Shown one piece after another: positions 33,647 through 43,642 of a stretch of DNA of 56,052 nt. Where the stretch lies: the NCBI GenBank assembly GCA_002753515.1, contig PEAK01000023.1:1-56052 (forward strand). Direction: 5' to 3'. The notes under the pieces were generated by a model. It saw only the letters and a program-made list of their open reading frames with translations, was not told where the DNA came from and searched no databases. Position numbers and translations under genes: made by a program. The DNA is from Magnetococcales bacterium. Its GTDB lineage: Bacteria > Pseudomonadota > Magnetococcia > Magnetococcales > UBA8363. Each line of letters starts with the position of its first letter. Within the stretch, counting starts at the first letter, position 1.

Positions 33647-35086
33647 ATGCTCTTCAATTCTGAAATATTTTTTATATTTTCTTTAATTTTTTTCTGCCTA
33701 TGGCCTTTGTTTGTAAGAAACAACAATACGCGCTGGATATTTTTGATTGCAGCATCATTCCTGTTCTATGGTTGGTGGGATTTTCGTTATCTATCCCTCA
33801 TCATTGTATGCGGCATGATCGATTTCATTGCTGCATTATCCATGGAGGGATTTCCAAGGTATCGCAAAATATTTTTGTTCCTCTCCCTCTTGGGCAACCT
33901 GGGTATTCTATTCAGCTTCAAATATCTCACCTTTATCTCAGAAAATATAAAGATTTTAGCCAGTTTTGTTCATTTGGATATCTCTTTGACCCAACATACC
34001 CCTGAGTTTATGCTGGTTCTTCCCGTTGGGATCAGCTTTTATACATTTCAATCGATGAGTTATTCAATCGATGTTTACAATGGAAATCTGAAACCTACCC
34101 GCAATGTGTTTCACTATTTTGCTTACCTATCCATGTTTCCACAGCTTGTTGCTGGTCCGATCATCCGCGCAAAGGACATGTTACCGCAACTACTGAAGGT
34201 AAGACCTGTTACGGAAAGTCTATTTTGGGAAGGCACAGTGCTGATCACACATGGCTTCTTTAAAAAAATTTTTATAGCCGATCACATCGGGATATTTGTA
34301 TCCGCCGCCTTTGCAAATACGCACGTTGCTGGTTCGGGACTTTATTGGTGGTTGATAGCCTTGGCGTTTTCCATTCAAATTTACTGCGATTTCAGTGGGT
34401 ACAGTGACATCGCCAGGGGATTGGCCAAGTGGATGGGCTATGAAATACCCATTAACTTCAATCATCCATACAGTTCTATCTCTCTTCGGGATTTCTGGAC
34501 ACGCTGGCATATCTCCCTATCCAGTTGGTTCAGGGACTATGTGTATATTCCATTAGGTGGATCCAAAAAAGGATTCTTGCATGGCCTGAGAAATATGGCA
34601 ATCACCATGTTATTATCTGGAATTTGGCACGGTGCATCCCTGACATTCCTCCTATGGGGCGCCTGCCATGCCCTTTTTCTCAGTATTGAACGGATTACCC
34701 GGTGGCCCGAGAAACTAAATAATATCCCCTTTGGACATTGGGTCGCATGGATAGTGACCATGCTGCAAGTGATATTGGCCTGGGTCATCTTTCGCGCAGA
34801 ATCTTTTCCACAAATCGTGGATATTCTATCACGAATGATCACCTTCCAAGGAGGGATCAAACTAGGAATTGGTGAACAAATATCCGTACGGGATTTTTAT
34901 ATCCTGACCTTTCTGATAGGCATTGTCATGCTGCGTGAATTGTATTTTTTCACGCGGGCAAACCAATCATTCAAAAACAGTTTTATTTATACAAAGCTTT
35001 GTGGACCATTCGCCCTTGTTGTATTAGCCTTGGTTACTATTTATTTCCGGGGAACCACCTCCGAATTTATCTACTTTAGATTTTGA
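33647..35086 (+). CDS. MBOAT-family O-acyltransferase (AlgI-like)
   Basis: This polytopic acyltransferase moves acyl groups across the membrane onto a polysaccharide or cell-wall sugar. The N-terminus MLFNSEIFFIFSLIFF is the classic AlgI start, so ATG 33647 is preferred over GTG 33638 (479 residues). The conserved core DFSGYSDIARGLAKWMGY, then FNHPYSSISLRDFWTRWHISLSSWFRDYVYIPLGG, is present, with the active-site His in LSGIWHGASLTF. The SGNH gene 47 bases downstream is its likely partner, as in the AlgI/AlgJ and PatA/PatB systems. Base composition is clearly AT-richer than the neighbours, a sign of transfer. Confidence 0.93.
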   Translation: MLFNSEIFFIFSLIFFCLWPLFVRNNNTRWIFLIAASFLFYGWWDFRYLSLIIVCGMIDFIAALSMEGFPRYRKIFLFLSLLGNLGILFSFKYLTFISENIKILASFVHLDISLTQHTPEFMLVLPVGISFYTFQSMSYSIDVYNGNLKPTRNVFHYFAYLSMFPQLVAGPIIRAKDMLPQLLKVRPVTESLFWEGTVLITHGFFKKIFIADHIGIFVSAAFANTHVAGSGLYWWLIALAFSIQIYCDFSGYSDIARGLAKWMGYEIPINFNHPYSSISLRDFWTRWHISLSSWFRDYVYIPLGGSKKGFLHGLRNMAITMLLSGIWHGASLTFLLWGACHALFLSIERITRWPEKLNNIPFGHWVAWIVTMLQVILAWVIFRAESFPQIVDILSRMITFQGGIKLGIGEQISVRDFYILTFLIGIVMLRELYFFTRANQSFKNSFIYTKLCGPFALVVLALVTIYFRGTTSEFIYFRF

Positions 35087-35133
35087 ATCACGACATCTTG
35101 GGATACCTGCACTATCTGCCGGAAAGATAATCA

Positions 35134-36090
35134 ATGTTATTATGGAAAAATAGATCGGTACGGTTTCTCGTATATTTATTGATTTTATTATTTGCCTTGG
35201 AAACCACCGACATCATTCCAGTGAAAAAACAGGGCTATAATCGTCTCAAGTCCTATAATAGACACTATACCTTGAAGGCAAACCAGTCAGATCATTACGA
35301 TATCGTCGCCTTTGGGGATTCCTCAGTATCAACCGACATTTCACCAGAGGCGATGGTTGCTTCATTGCCCGGGTTGCGCCCCTATAATTTCGCATTTCCC
35401 GGGCTTTCGATGAACAAAACCATGTTAATGGCAACAGAGGACCGCTTGGACGTCACATCACCAAGCAAGGCCATTTTGCTTGGTTTTTCAACCCACACCC
35501 TAACCGATGCCGAGCAGGTCAATAATAAATATTATTATCCATTCAAAAATGTCCCCTTCACAGAATTGCTGACAATCCGATTGACAGGATATGATTTATT
35601 AAACCCTACATCTTTTGACTATCTCTACTGGCTGTGGACACAAAAAAGCAATCCAACCAAAAAGAAGAAGGAAGCAAAAGAACAGATCATCCCGATAATA
35701 CACGACGATACAGGCTGGTTCGAGCTTGAATCAGATGTGGTGAAGACGGAATTCAGCAGAGAGGATTACGTCAATAAATATAAAGATATTGCCTTGGGAA
35801 TCTCTCCAACCGTTGTTTCCGAGCTGTTGGAGCAAGTGCGGATTTGGCACCAAAAAGGGATCCGAGTTTTCGGTTTTCGAGTTCCTCTGGCTCCCGCATT
35901 GATAGATATTTCAGATGAAGTTGACCAATTCAACCAAAATCAGTTTGTCACTGATTTCATGCAATCTGGTGGCACATGGATACCAATCAATAGCAAAGGG
36001 TACAAAACGGTTGATGGTTTCCATCTTTCTGGTCGTGAAGCCAGACGATTGTCAAAAGATATTGCCGAAGTAATCAAATCCAAACTTTAG
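35134..36090 (+). CDS. SGNH-type periplasmic acyltransferase partner (AlgJ/PatB-like)
   Basis: This 318-residue protein has a single N-terminal membrane anchor (VRFLVYLLILLFALETT). The catalytic Ser is in FGDSSVSTDI, and the Asp/His pair is in VDGFHLSGREA near the C-terminus. Together these give the SGNH triad. It probably takes an acyl group delivered by the MBOAT protein and attaches it to an extracellular sugar. The target cannot be told from sequence. It shares the AT-rich composition of the MBOAT gene and not that of the following rpsU region. Confidence 0.75.
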   Translation: MLLWKNRSVRFLVYLLILLFALETTDIIPVKKQGYNRLKSYNRHYTLKANQSDHYDIVAFGDSSVSTDISPEAMVASLPGLRPYNFAFPGLSMNKTMLMATEDRLDVTSPSKAILLGFSTHTLTDAEQVNNKYYYPFKNVPFTELLTIRLTGYDLLNPTSFDYLYWLWTQKSNPTKKKKEAKEQIIPIIHDDTGWFELESDVVKTEFSREDYVNKYKDIALGISPTVVSELLEQVRIWHQKGIRVFGFRVPLAPALIDISDEVDQFNQNQFVTDFMQSGGTWIPINSKGYKTVDGFHLSGREARRLSKDIAEVIKSKL

Positions 36091-36148
36091 CGGTATCATA
36101 CCTGAAAATCGTCCCCGTCAGATCTCGCGAAAAACGCACAGGCAAAGG

Positions 36149-36233
36149 CTGGATTCTTAAGCTTTCGCGGGAATGACAAACAATGGCGATTGCTTACGCT
36201 TGCTTGGTCATTCCCGCGAAAACAGAAATCCAG
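36149..36233. repeat. Degenerate palindromic repeat element, third copy
   Basis: The arms 36149-36177 and 36207-36233 resemble the 27-28-bp arms of the elements at 1325-1409 and 16252-16332. The left arm has an extra TAAG-like interruption and the right arm has lost part of the CCCGC stem. This looks like an old copy between the SGNH gene and rpsU. Confidence 0.65.
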
Positions 36234-36293
36234 AAAGAACGTATCTCTAGAAGGGCAACCCAGACGCCTGTAGTCGGCACCAGGATGGGGGAT

Positions 36294-36494
36294 CTACACG
36301 CCCGCCGTTACCGCCCGACGAATTTTCTTACGCAGGCGCCGCACAGCTTCGGCTTTCTTCCTTCTCTTCTTTTCCGATGGCTTTTCAAAAAATTTCCGCT
36401 TCTTCATCTCCCGAAACATGCCTTCGCGGATCATCTTTTTTTTCAACACACGAATCGCCTGATCCACATTGTTTTCGTAAACATCAATCCTCAC
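36294..36494 (-). CDS. rpsU: 30S ribosomal protein S21
   Basis: This 66-residue, very basic protein fits S21: an N-terminal strand-helix ([25 protein letters not shown]) and a lysine/arginine-rich helical tail ([17 protein letters not shown]). S21 sits at the decoding-side platform and aids initiation. It is a single gene here, without the dnaG-rpoD neighbours of gamma-proteobacteria. Confidence 0.95.
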   Translation of the reverse strand: MRIDVYENNVDQAIRVLKKKMIREGMFREMKKRKFFEKPSEKKRRKKAEAVRRLRKKIRRAVTAGV

Positions 36495-36696
36495 GAAACA
36501 TCACTCCTTTATCATCTAATGACGACCCGAAGGCCATCTCTTCAGGGAATTTTTAGGAACCATCGCCCGGTTACGAGAGATTATGGCGGAATAAAAAGCC
36601 GGGATGCTAGCGGTTTCCAGCGAAGAATTCAAGCATTTTTGCAGCCAGGAATTGTAACAGCACTCAAAAAATCTCGGAGAACACGCTCCGAGCCTT
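36495..36696. other. Gap between rpsU and the anti-sigma gene
   Basis: These 202 bases contain the rpsU promoter region and the tail after the anti-sigma gene. I find no coding potential that fits either strand and no convincing hairpin. Confidence 0.4.
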
Positions 36697-36966
36697 TCAA
36701 ATACCTAATTTTTTTAAGAACGACATCATCCCGTTCGAAGGGGGGGCTGTCCGATCATTGGTGACGACATTCATCACCGAAAGCGTCAAACCTTCCGGAT
36801 CATGCACCATGAATTTGTCGCTCATGACCGCCTTGACCGCAGCCAACCTGGTCATAGTTTGGACGCAATCATCGCACGAAAGCAGATGCTCGGTCACCGC
36901 CCCTACGATGACCGAATCCAGTTCGTTGTCGAGAAAAGCTGAGACCAGCTCAGGGTTGCAAGACAT
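36697..36966 (-). CDS. Zinc-finger anti-sigma factor for the adjacent ECF sigma
   Basis: This 89-residue protein has the ZAS-domain signature: an early Cys/Asn-rich helix (NPELVSAFLDNELD) and EHLLSCDDCVQT, giving the HX3CX2C zinc motif. The C-terminal part has no clear membrane helix, only MMSFLKKLGI, so it is probably soluble rather than RseA-like and membrane-bound. It follows the sigma gene by 101 bases on the same strand, the common order for such pairs. Release may depend on redox or zinc rather than on site-2 proteolysis. Confidence 0.82.
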   Translation of the reverse strand: MSCNPELVSAFLDNELDSVIVGAVTEHLLSCDDCVQTMTRLAAVKAVMSDKFMVHDPEGLTLSVMNVVTNDRTAPPSNGMMSFLKKLGI

Positions 36967-37067
36967 GAGAGCCTTTTTTAAAATTGGCTACAAAATATCG
37001 GTTCATTTCATTTACCAACGATATACTATTACAACTAGCGCAAAAGCAAGATTTTTTTTGCCTTCTA

Positions 37068-37640
<573 letters not shown>

Positions 37641-37706
37641 GTTTCAGGTCAACTATTCAGGAGGTTGAGTGGTCTCAAGAGAAAAAGTGCAAAAACACCG
37701 CAGACC

Positions 37707-37735
37707 ATGCTAGACTAAATCAACGGCGAAATCAA
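37707..37735 (-). promoter_or_regulatory. Possible sigma-70 promoter for the rpoE-like gene
   Basis: Read on the minus strand, TTGATT (37735-37730) and TAGCAT (37712-37707) are 17 bases apart. An RpoE-type GGAAC box lies further upstream but without a matching -10 at the right distance, so autoregulation is not shown. Confidence 0.4.
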
Positions 37736-37784
37736 AAACTTTTGTAAGTGTGTTCCTCAACCTTTCAACAGCCGGTCCCCCTTG

Positions 37785-39431
37785 ATGAACATGGCCGAAA
37801 CTCCCAACAAACCAAAACACTATGGCTACCGCGTGGTTTCCGATTTTCTGGTCATCGGAGGTGGCGCTGCCGGTCTGGATCTGTCACTCCGCTTGGCAGA
37901 ACTCGGCTCGGTGCAACTGATCACCAAAACCGACGTCCAGGAATCCAACAGCCGCTATGCCCAGGGGGGTATTGCCGCCGTGTTGGATGCCGAGGACCGC
38001 TTTGAACTCCACATCGAAGATACGCATCGTGCCGGTGCCGGCCTGTGTCATCAGGACACCGTCCAGTTTGTCGTGGAAAACGGGACCAGGGCAGTCAACC
38101 GTTTGATCCAACTCGGCGTCCCCTTCACCCGTACCCCCGAAGGTCCCTGTCATCTCACCCGCGAGGGGGGACATTCCAACCGCCGTGTGGTCCACTCCGC
38201 CGATGCCACCGGCCAAGCCGTCATCCAAACATTGCTGGCCAAGGTCCAACAACACCCCAATATTGAAATTTATCAAAATCACCTGGCCATCGACCTCATC
38301 ACCTCCCACAAAATTGGAAGATTCGCCCCCGATCATCCCAATCGTTGCCTGGGATGCTACACCCTGGATCTGGAAAATGACACGGTCATCACCCAACAAG
38401 CCCGTTTCACCACACTGGCCACAGGGGGGGCCGGCAAGGTTTATCTCTACACCTCCAACCCGGACATCGCCACCGGCGACGGCATCGCCATGGCCTACCG
38501 CGCCGGATGCCGCGTCGCCAACATGGAGTTCATACAATTTCATCCAACCTGCCTGTACCACCCCAAGGCCAAATCGTTCCTGATCTCCGAAGCCGTTCGC
38601 GGCGAGGGCGGCATCCTGGTATTGGCCGATGGTGATCGCTTCATGGAGCGCCATCACCCGCGCCGGGAGTTGGCCCCACGCGACATCGTTGCCCGTGCTA
38701 TCGATTTTGAACTCAAACGCACCGGCAATGATTGTGTTTTCCTGGACATCACCGCCAAAGGGGAACACTTCATCCTGGAACATTTCCCCAATATCCACGC
38801 CAAATGCCTCGAACTGGGTATCGACATGGTACGGGAACCCATTCCCGTTGTCCCAGCCGCCCACTATACCTGTGGCGGTATCCTGACCAAACTGGACGGC
38901 ACCACCGATATCGCCAACCTGTTCGCCTTGGGTGAAGTCAGCCACACCGGTCTCCACGGTGCCAACCGATTGGCTTCCAACAGCCTGCTGGAATGTCTGG
39001 TGTTCGCCGAAGCGGTGGAACAAACCATCCGCAAGCTATCCGCCGAGGAGGACACCTCCCACTGCATCCCCTTGCCCCCCTGGGACGATTTCGACACCCA
39101 CCCGTGCGATGAAGCGGTACTCATCTCCCACAATTGGGATGAAATCCGCCGCTTCATGAGCCATTATGTCGGCATCGTCCGATCCGATTCCCGACTGGCC
39201 CGTGCCCGTCGCCGCATCGAATTGCTGCAACAGGAAATCAACGAATACTATTGGAATTGCCGCATCAGCCGCGACCTCCTGGAGTTGCGCAATATTGCCC
39301 TGGTGGCGTCGCTGATCATCCGTTCCGCCATTCATCGCAAGGAGAGCCGGGGCCTGCATTACAATAGCAACCATTCCGAACGGGATGACACCCATTGGGC
39401 CAAGGATACCGTTCTACCCATCCACATTTAA
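37785..39431 (+). CDS. nadB: L-aspartate oxidase NadB
   Basis: NadB oxidises aspartate to iminoaspartate with FAD, the first step of NAD synthesis. The 548-residue form (ATG 37785) contains the FAD site FLVIGGGAAGLDLSLRLA, the substrate/flavin loop ESNSRYAQGGIAAV, the active-site motif FHPTCLYH, and HTGLHGANRLASNSLLECLVFA. All match the fumarate reductase/NadB flavoprotein family, with the length of true NadB. TTG 37782 and ATG 37791 are other starts. nadA and nadC are not adjacent. It is divergent from the sigma gene. Confidence 0.95.
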   Translation: MNMAETPNKPKHYGYRVVSDFLVIGGGAAGLDLSLRLAELGSVQLITKTDVQESNSRYAQGGIAAVLDAEDRFELHIEDTHRAGAGLCHQDTVQFVVENGTRAVNRLIQLGVPFTRTPEGPCHLTREGGHSNRRVVHSADATGQAVIQTLLAKVQQHPNIEIYQNHLAIDLITSHKIGRFAPDHPNRCLGCYTLDLENDTVITQQARFTTLATGGAGKVYLYTSNPDIATGDGIAMAYRAGCRVANMEFIQFHPTCLYHPKAKSFLISEAVRGEGGILVLADGDRFMERHHPRRELAPRDIVARAIDFELKRTGNDCVFLDITAKGEHFILEHFPNIHAKCLELGIDMVREPIPVVPAAHYTCGGILTKLDGTTDIANLFALGEVSHTGLHGANRLASNSLLECLVFAEAVEQTIRKLSAEEDTSHCIPLPPWDDFDTHPCDEAVLISHNWDEIRRFMSHYVGIVRSDSRLARARRRIELLQQEINEYYWNCRISRDLLELRNIALVASLIIRSAIHRKESRGLHYNSNHSERDDTHWAKDTVLPIHI

Positions 39432-39466
39432 AATGATCGCATCCTCACTATAAGAAAGTAATCTGC

Positions 39467-39757
39467 ATGGAGACACACTCGCACACCATCTGCCGCCGTC
39501 TCATTATTCGTGGGCGGGTGCAAGGTGTTTGGTATCGCGCCTCCACCCGCAACCAGGCTGTCAAACTGGGCCTTTCGGGATGGGTGCAAAACCTCGCGGA
39601 TGGCAGCGTTGCCGTCCTGGTCAGTGGACCGCCGCACGATGTCCTGTCGCTCATCGAATGGTGCCGCCAAGGCCCCCCCGGGGCACGCGTCGAACAGGTG
39701 GATATCGAGGAATGCCACGAGCCCGCCCCCTCCCCTGGCTTTGAAATCAAACGCTGA
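39467..39757 (+). CDS. acyP: Acylphosphatase
   Basis: This 96-residue enzyme hydrolyses acyl phosphates. The catalytic Arg is in [12 protein letters not shown] and the catalytic Asn in [11 protein letters not shown], the two family signatures. A C-terminal basic residue pair follows the last strand. It lies 35 bases after nadB and may share its transcript, though no functional link is known. Confidence 0.93.
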   Translation: METHSHTICRRLIIRGRVQGVWYRASTRNQAVKLGLSGWVQNLADGSVAVLVSGPPHDVLSLIEWCRQGPPGARVEQVDIEECHEPAPSPGFEIKR

Positions 39758-39858
39758 CGTCCCCTCTTGTCCCCTGTTTTGACACGGTAACTTTACCCGA
39801 CAGACAAAACCGGGTAGCATGGCACCCCGCTCATGGAAGTTTAAGGATCCTAAGTATC

Positions 39859-40269
39859 ATGCCCGATTTCGTGTTCCCTGCATCCTCTGCTGGCCGGTCG
39901 CCACCCGAAGCACCCCATTACCCAGCCAACCTGGATGGTATCGATATGGCTGAGGGGCTTGCCAACATGGGCAACGATCCAGAATTGTTCCACAAGATGC
40001 TCAAAAAAGCCGCTGAACGCTATCCCCTGCTGCAAAAACAATTGGCCAATGCAATGCACATGGGAGACCGAGGCGAAGTTGTTCGTATTCTGCACACCCT
40101 CAGAGGTCTGGCGGGAACCATCGGTGCCATGGAATTGCAACAACATGCATCGGCGATGGAAGCCGCCTGGAAACAAACCAGAGCGCCCGCAACCGTTCCT
40201 GACAACCTCCAACACGCCTTCCACGCCGCCCTGCAACGAATCCTCAACACTTTGACAATCCTGGCTTGA
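39859..40269 (+). CDS. Hpt-domain protein
   Basis: This 136-residue histidine phosphotransfer protein has a four-helix pattern. The phospho-His is in ILHTLRGLAGTIGA (the usual HxxKGxxxxxGA, with Arg in place of Lys). The first helix FHKMLKKAAERYPLLQKQL and the last helix are amphipathic. It should relay phosphate between a hybrid kinase and a receiver protein. No kinase gene is adjacent, so the partners are elsewhere. The N-terminal 25 residues are proline-rich and not part of the domain. Confidence 0.85.
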   Translation: MPDFVFPASSAGRSPPEAPHYPANLDGIDMAEGLANMGNDPELFHKMLKKAAERYPLLQKQLANAMHMGDRGEVVRILHTLRGLAGTIGAMELQQHASAMEAAWKQTRAPATVPDNLQHAFHAALQRILNTLTILA

Positions 40270-40346
40270 TCCCGGTCACTCCCCGACAAAAAACAACGAA
40301 ATACGGGGACGAACTGACGGCTCATAGAAAAGAAATGGGCGATAGC

Positions 40347-40375
40347 TTGATTATTGCGGCATCACAGGCTATAAT
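40347..40375 (+). promoter_or_regulatory. Strong sigma-70 promoter and leader of rpsB-tsf
   Basis: TTGATT (40347-40352) and a perfect TATAAT (40370-40375) are 17 bases apart. The leader up to ATG 40554 is about 170 bases, long enough for the S2-binding autoregulatory structure known in other bacteria; I did not confirm that fold. Confidence 0.7.
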
Positions 40376-40553
40376 CGATGGGTTTAGGTGATGTTATAAA
40401 CAGATAACCCCTTATTTCTCACGGCGGTGTTTGTCGGTCCCGGTGCTTCTCCTCCCTGGTCTCGAATGCCAGCGATCAAGAAGTTGGACCTGTTTCTTCT
40501 GAGAACAACAACCAACCCGTCGGCGGACCAACCGAATCACTTTGGAGCGTATC

Positions 40554-41351
40554 ATGGCAAAATTTTCCATCAAGGAACTTCTGGACGCCGGATTTCATTT
40601 CGGCCATCAAACCAAGCGCTGGAACCCCAAAATGGCGCCGTTCATTTTTTCTTCACGTAACGGCGTCCACATCATCGACCTGCAACAAACCGTCCGCATG
40701 TTGCGTGACGCCTACGTCTTCGTGCGCAACCAAGTCAGCAAAGGAGGCGTGGTGCTGTTTGTCGGCACCAAGCGGCAATCGGTGGATATGATCTCGGAAG
40801 TTGCCGGAAAAACGGGGCAATATTATGTCAATCATCGCTGGCTCGGCGGCACCCTTACCAACTGGAAAACCATCCAGGGTTCCATCCGCCACCTTAAAGA
40901 CATCGAAAAGATGAAAACCGACGGCACCTTTGAAGCCTTGACCAAAAAAGAGGTCCAGGGCCTGGAAAGGTCGCGTATGAAAATGGAACGCTCCCTGGGC
41001 GGCATCAAGGATATGACCCGCCTGCCCAGCTTGATCGTCGTGGTCGATACCAACAAAGAAGCCATTGCCGTTAAGGAAGCCAACAAATTGGGTATTCCCG
41101 TGGTGGCCCTGGTGGATACCAATTGCCATCCCGATACCATCGACTACATTGTCCCTGGCAACGACGACGCCATCCGCTCCTTGAAACTCTTTCTGACCAA
41201 AATGGGAGAGGCCATTCAGGAAGGCATCCAGGTGCGGGGTGACAATCCCGTTTACGAACGCGAGGATGATACCTCCATCAATCTGGCCTCAATGCCATCG
41301 AAACTCATTGAAGAGGCCGATCAGGATGAGGAAATGATCGAACAATTGTAA
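40554..41351 (+). CDS. rpsB: 30S ribosomal protein S2
   Basis: S2 binds the back of the 30S head-body junction together with S1. The 265-residue protein starts at ATG 40554 (GGAGCG before it) with [27 protein letters not shown]. It carries [16 protein letters not shown]-type core sequence (here [22 protein letters not shown]) and the nucleotide-like loop [32 protein letters not shown]. The acidic tail is normal. It heads the conserved rpsB-tsf-pyrH-frr order. Confidence 0.97.
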   Translation: MAKFSIKELLDAGFHFGHQTKRWNPKMAPFIFSSRNGVHIIDLQQTVRMLRDAYVFVRNQVSKGGVVLFVGTKRQSVDMISEVAGKTGQYYVNHRWLGGTLTNWKTIQGSIRHLKDIEKMKTDGTFEALTKKEVQGLERSRMKMERSLGGIKDMTRLPSLIVVVDTNKEAIAVKEANKLGIPVVALVDTNCHPDTIDYIVPGNDDAIRSLKLFLTKMGEAIQEGIQVRGDNPVYEREDDTSINLASMPSKLIEEADQDEEMIEQL

Positions 41352-41368
41352 TCCGATGGGATTTGAAA

Positions 41369-41387
41369 GGGATCCATGATGGATCCC
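41369..41387 (+). terminator. Hairpin attenuator between rpsB and tsf
   Basis: GGGATCC (41369-41375) and GGATCCC (41381-41387) form a 7-bp stem with a 5-base loop, and a T-run at 41400-41405 follows at some distance. An attenuator at this place is known in E. coli. Confidence 0.45.
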
Positions 41388-41421
41388 CTTGTTACCGAAC
41401 TGTTTTTTGAGGATCGAAACG

Positions 41422-42333
41422 ATGTCAGTCAGTGCAAATCTGGTGAAGGAACTTCGTGAAAAGACGGGCGTTGGGATGATGGATTGTAAAAAAGCCCTGG
41501 CGGAAACCAATGGCAACCTGGAGGAGGCCGTCGATTGGCTGCGCAAAAAGGGATTGTCATCTGCCGCGAAAAAGGCGAGCCGTGTGGCGGCAGAAGGCAA
41601 AGTGGTCGCGGTTTCCAATGCCAAAATGGGATTGTTGCTTGAAGTCAATTCCGAAACTGATTTTGCCGCCAAGAATGAAAAATTCATTGCCTTCGCCCAA
41701 ACCGCAGCGGAAGTGGCCTTGGCACAAAAGATCCAAGATATTGAAACCTTGGCAAAGCATCCCTTCCCCGCTACCGGGCGGACGGTGGCCGAAGAATTGA
41801 CCCACCAGATTGCCACCATCGGTGAAAACATGAATCTGCGCCGACTCGCCAGCCTGGAAGTGCGCGAAGGATGTGTGGCCAGCTACATTCACATGCTCGG
41901 CAAGATTGGCGTTCTGGTTGGCGTTGAGTCGGGTGGGGATATCGAAAAACTGTCCGACCTGGGACGCAAACTGGCCATGCATGTGGCCGCATCGGCACCA
42001 CCGTACCTGGACCGGGCCGCCGTCTCCAGCGAAGATTTGCAGCGCGAACGGTCGGTACTCACCGAACAAGCACGAGCCTCGGGCAAGCCTGACAACATCA
42101 TCGGAAAAATGGTGGAGGGGCGTCTGAGCAAGTTCTACTCGGAAAACTGTCTTATGGAACAACAGTTTATCATGGACCCCGACATCAAAGTGGGTCAACT
42201 GGTGGAACAGACCGCCAAACAAATGAATACCACGATCCGTATCGTCGGCTTCAAACGATTCGTGCTGGGGGAAGGCCTGCAAAAACGAGAAGATGATTTC
42301 GCGTGTGAAGTGGCCAAAGCGGCCAAGGTTTGA
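41422..42333 (+). CDS. tsf: Elongation factor Ts
   Basis: EF-Ts recycles EF-Tu from the GDP to the GTP form. The N-terminal UBA-like domain (VKELREKTGVGMMDCKKALAETNGNLEEAVDWLRKKGLSSA) carries the TDFVA-type core at NSETDFAAKNEKF. Two subdomains and the C-terminal helix follow. Length is 303 residues from ATG 41422 after GAGG. Its stop is 11 bases before the chosen pyrH start. Confidence 0.97.
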   Translation: MSVSANLVKELREKTGVGMMDCKKALAETNGNLEEAVDWLRKKGLSSAAKKASRVAAEGKVVAVSNAKMGLLLEVNSETDFAAKNEKFIAFAQTAAEVALAQKIQDIETLAKHPFPATGRTVAEELTHQIATIGENMNLRRLASLEVREGCVASYIHMLGKIGVLVGVESGGDIEKLSDLGRKLAMHVAASAPPYLDRAAVSSEDLQRERSVLTEQARASGKPDNIIGKMVEGRLSKFYSENCLMEQQFIMDPDIKVGQLVEQTAKQMNTTIRIVGFKRFVLGEGLQKREDDFACEVAKAAKV

Positions 42334-42344
42334 GGATTCCAACC

Positions 42345-43067
42345 TTGGCAAAACTGACTTTTTCCCGAATTCTTCTCAAAATGTCCGGCGAAGCGTTGAT
42401 GCGGGGCGGTGACGCCATCGACCCGGTCTTCCTGGAACAACTGGCCCTGGATGTCAAGGCCGTGCGTAGCGCCGGGGTCGAGGTGGCCATCGTCGTCGGG
42501 GGGGGTAATATATTTCGCGGATTGGCTGGAAGTTCCAAAGGTATGGAACGCAGCACCGCCGATCACATGGGCATGTTGGCAACGGTCATCAATTCGCTGG
42601 CCCTGCGCAGTGCCTTCGAGCAACAAGGAATGGACGTGCGGGTGTTGTCGGCCCTGCTCATGCCTCAAGTGTGTGAACACTACACCCGCGACAGCGCCGT
42701 GGCCCACCTGGAGCAGGGACGTATCGTCATTTTTGCGGCGGGTACCGGTAACCCCTTTTTCACCACCGATACCGCCGCCAGCCTCAGGGCCGCCGAAATA
42801 GGGGCCAACTGCCTGCTCAAAGCCACCAAGGTCGATGGGGTCTATACCGATGATCCGGTGATCAACCCACAGGCCAAACGTTTGGACAGGCTGACCTACG
42901 ACGATGTTTGGAATCAGCATCTGGGTGTCATGGATATGACCGCCATCACCCTGTGCCGCGATAACAATATCCCCATTTTAGTCTTTTCCATTTTTCAACC
43001 AGGGGCGCTGATGAACGTCATGCGCTCAGAGGGGCCTTATACTTTGATAGGGGGTACACATGGTTGA
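42345..43067 (+). CDS. pyrH: UMP kinase
   Basis: PyrH phosphorylates UMP to UDP, feeding RNA, peptidoglycan and LPS precursors. The amino-acid-kinase fold shows [14 protein letters not shown] at the start, [28 protein letters not shown] and the C-terminal [18 protein letters not shown]. The TTG at 42345 has a GAGG site 9 bases upstream and gives 240 residues, the usual length; a TTG at 42330 overlapping the tsf stop is the other choice. It overlaps frr by 8 bases. Confidence 0.95.
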   Translation: MAKLTFSRILLKMSGEALMRGGDAIDPVFLEQLALDVKAVRSAGVEVAIVVGGGNIFRGLAGSSKGMERSTADHMGMLATVINSLALRSAFEQQGMDVRVLSALLMPQVCEHYTRDSAVAHLEQGRIVIFAAGTGNPFFTTDTAASLRAAEIGANCLLKATKVDGVYTDDPVINPQAKRLDRLTYDDVWNQHLGVMDMTAITLCRDNNIPILVFSIFQPGALMNVMRSEGPYTLIGGTHG

Positions 43068-43617
43068 TCCCGTGTTGCAATCGTTGGACACACGCATGAA
43101 AAAAGCGCTCGGGTCTGTCAAAGAGGAGTTGGCTGGCGTGCGCACCGGGCGGGCCTCAAGCGCACTGGTGGAACACATCATGGTGGAAGCCTATGGATCG
43201 CCCATGCCCTTGAATCAACTGGCGGCCATCAACGTCCCGGAAGCCCGTCTCATCACCGTGCAACCCTGGGATAAAAGCACGACCAAAGCCGTGGAAAAAG
43301 CCATCATGGAGTCGGGTTTGGGGCTCAATCCCATGAACGATGGCGAATTAATCCGGGTTCCCCTGCCCGAACTGACCGAGGAACGGCGCAAAGAACTGGT
43401 CAAGGTGGTCCATAAGCTGAGCGAACAAGGCAAAGTGGCCATGCGTAATATCCGTCGTGACGGCATGGACCAGGTCAAAAAAATGGAAAAGGCCAAAAAA
43501 ATCTCGGTAGACGAATTACGGCAGGTCGAAAAAAAGATTCAGGAACATACCGATCATTTCATCAAAGAGATCGATACGATCGTGGCCCAGAAAGAAGCAG
43601 AGGTCATGCAGGTTTAG
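43060..43617 (+). CDS. frr: Ribosome recycling factor
   Basis: RRF splits post-termination ribosomes with EF-G. The 185-residue protein shows the three-helix bundle and the hinge domain: [41 protein letters not shown], then [36 protein letters not shown]. Its ATG overlaps the pyrH stop, which implies coupled translation. Confidence 0.97.
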   Translation: MVDPVLQSLDTRMKKALGSVKEELAGVRTGRASSALVEHIMVEAYGSPMPLNQLAAINVPEARLITVQPWDKSTTKAVEKAIMESGLGLNPMNDGELIRVPLPELTEERRKELVKVVHKLSEQGKVAMRNIRRDGMDQVKKMEKAKKISVDELRQVEKKIQEHTDHFIKEIDTIVAQKEAEVMQV

Positions 43618-43642
43618 CCATGGCCTCGGGACATAACAGGTA

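Noticed and set aside
36183-36764. 193-codon plus-strand frame over rpsU
   Set aside because: It overlaps rpsU and the anti-sigma gene on the other strand, begins inside the repeat and has no domain.
37884-39023. 379-codon minus-strand frame inside nadB
   Set aside because: It is antisense to a full-length, motif-complete NadB.
40376-40553. Riboswitch in the rpsB leader
   Set aside because: The leader is long, but I recognise no riboswitch class; an S2 autoregulatory leader is the usual explanation.
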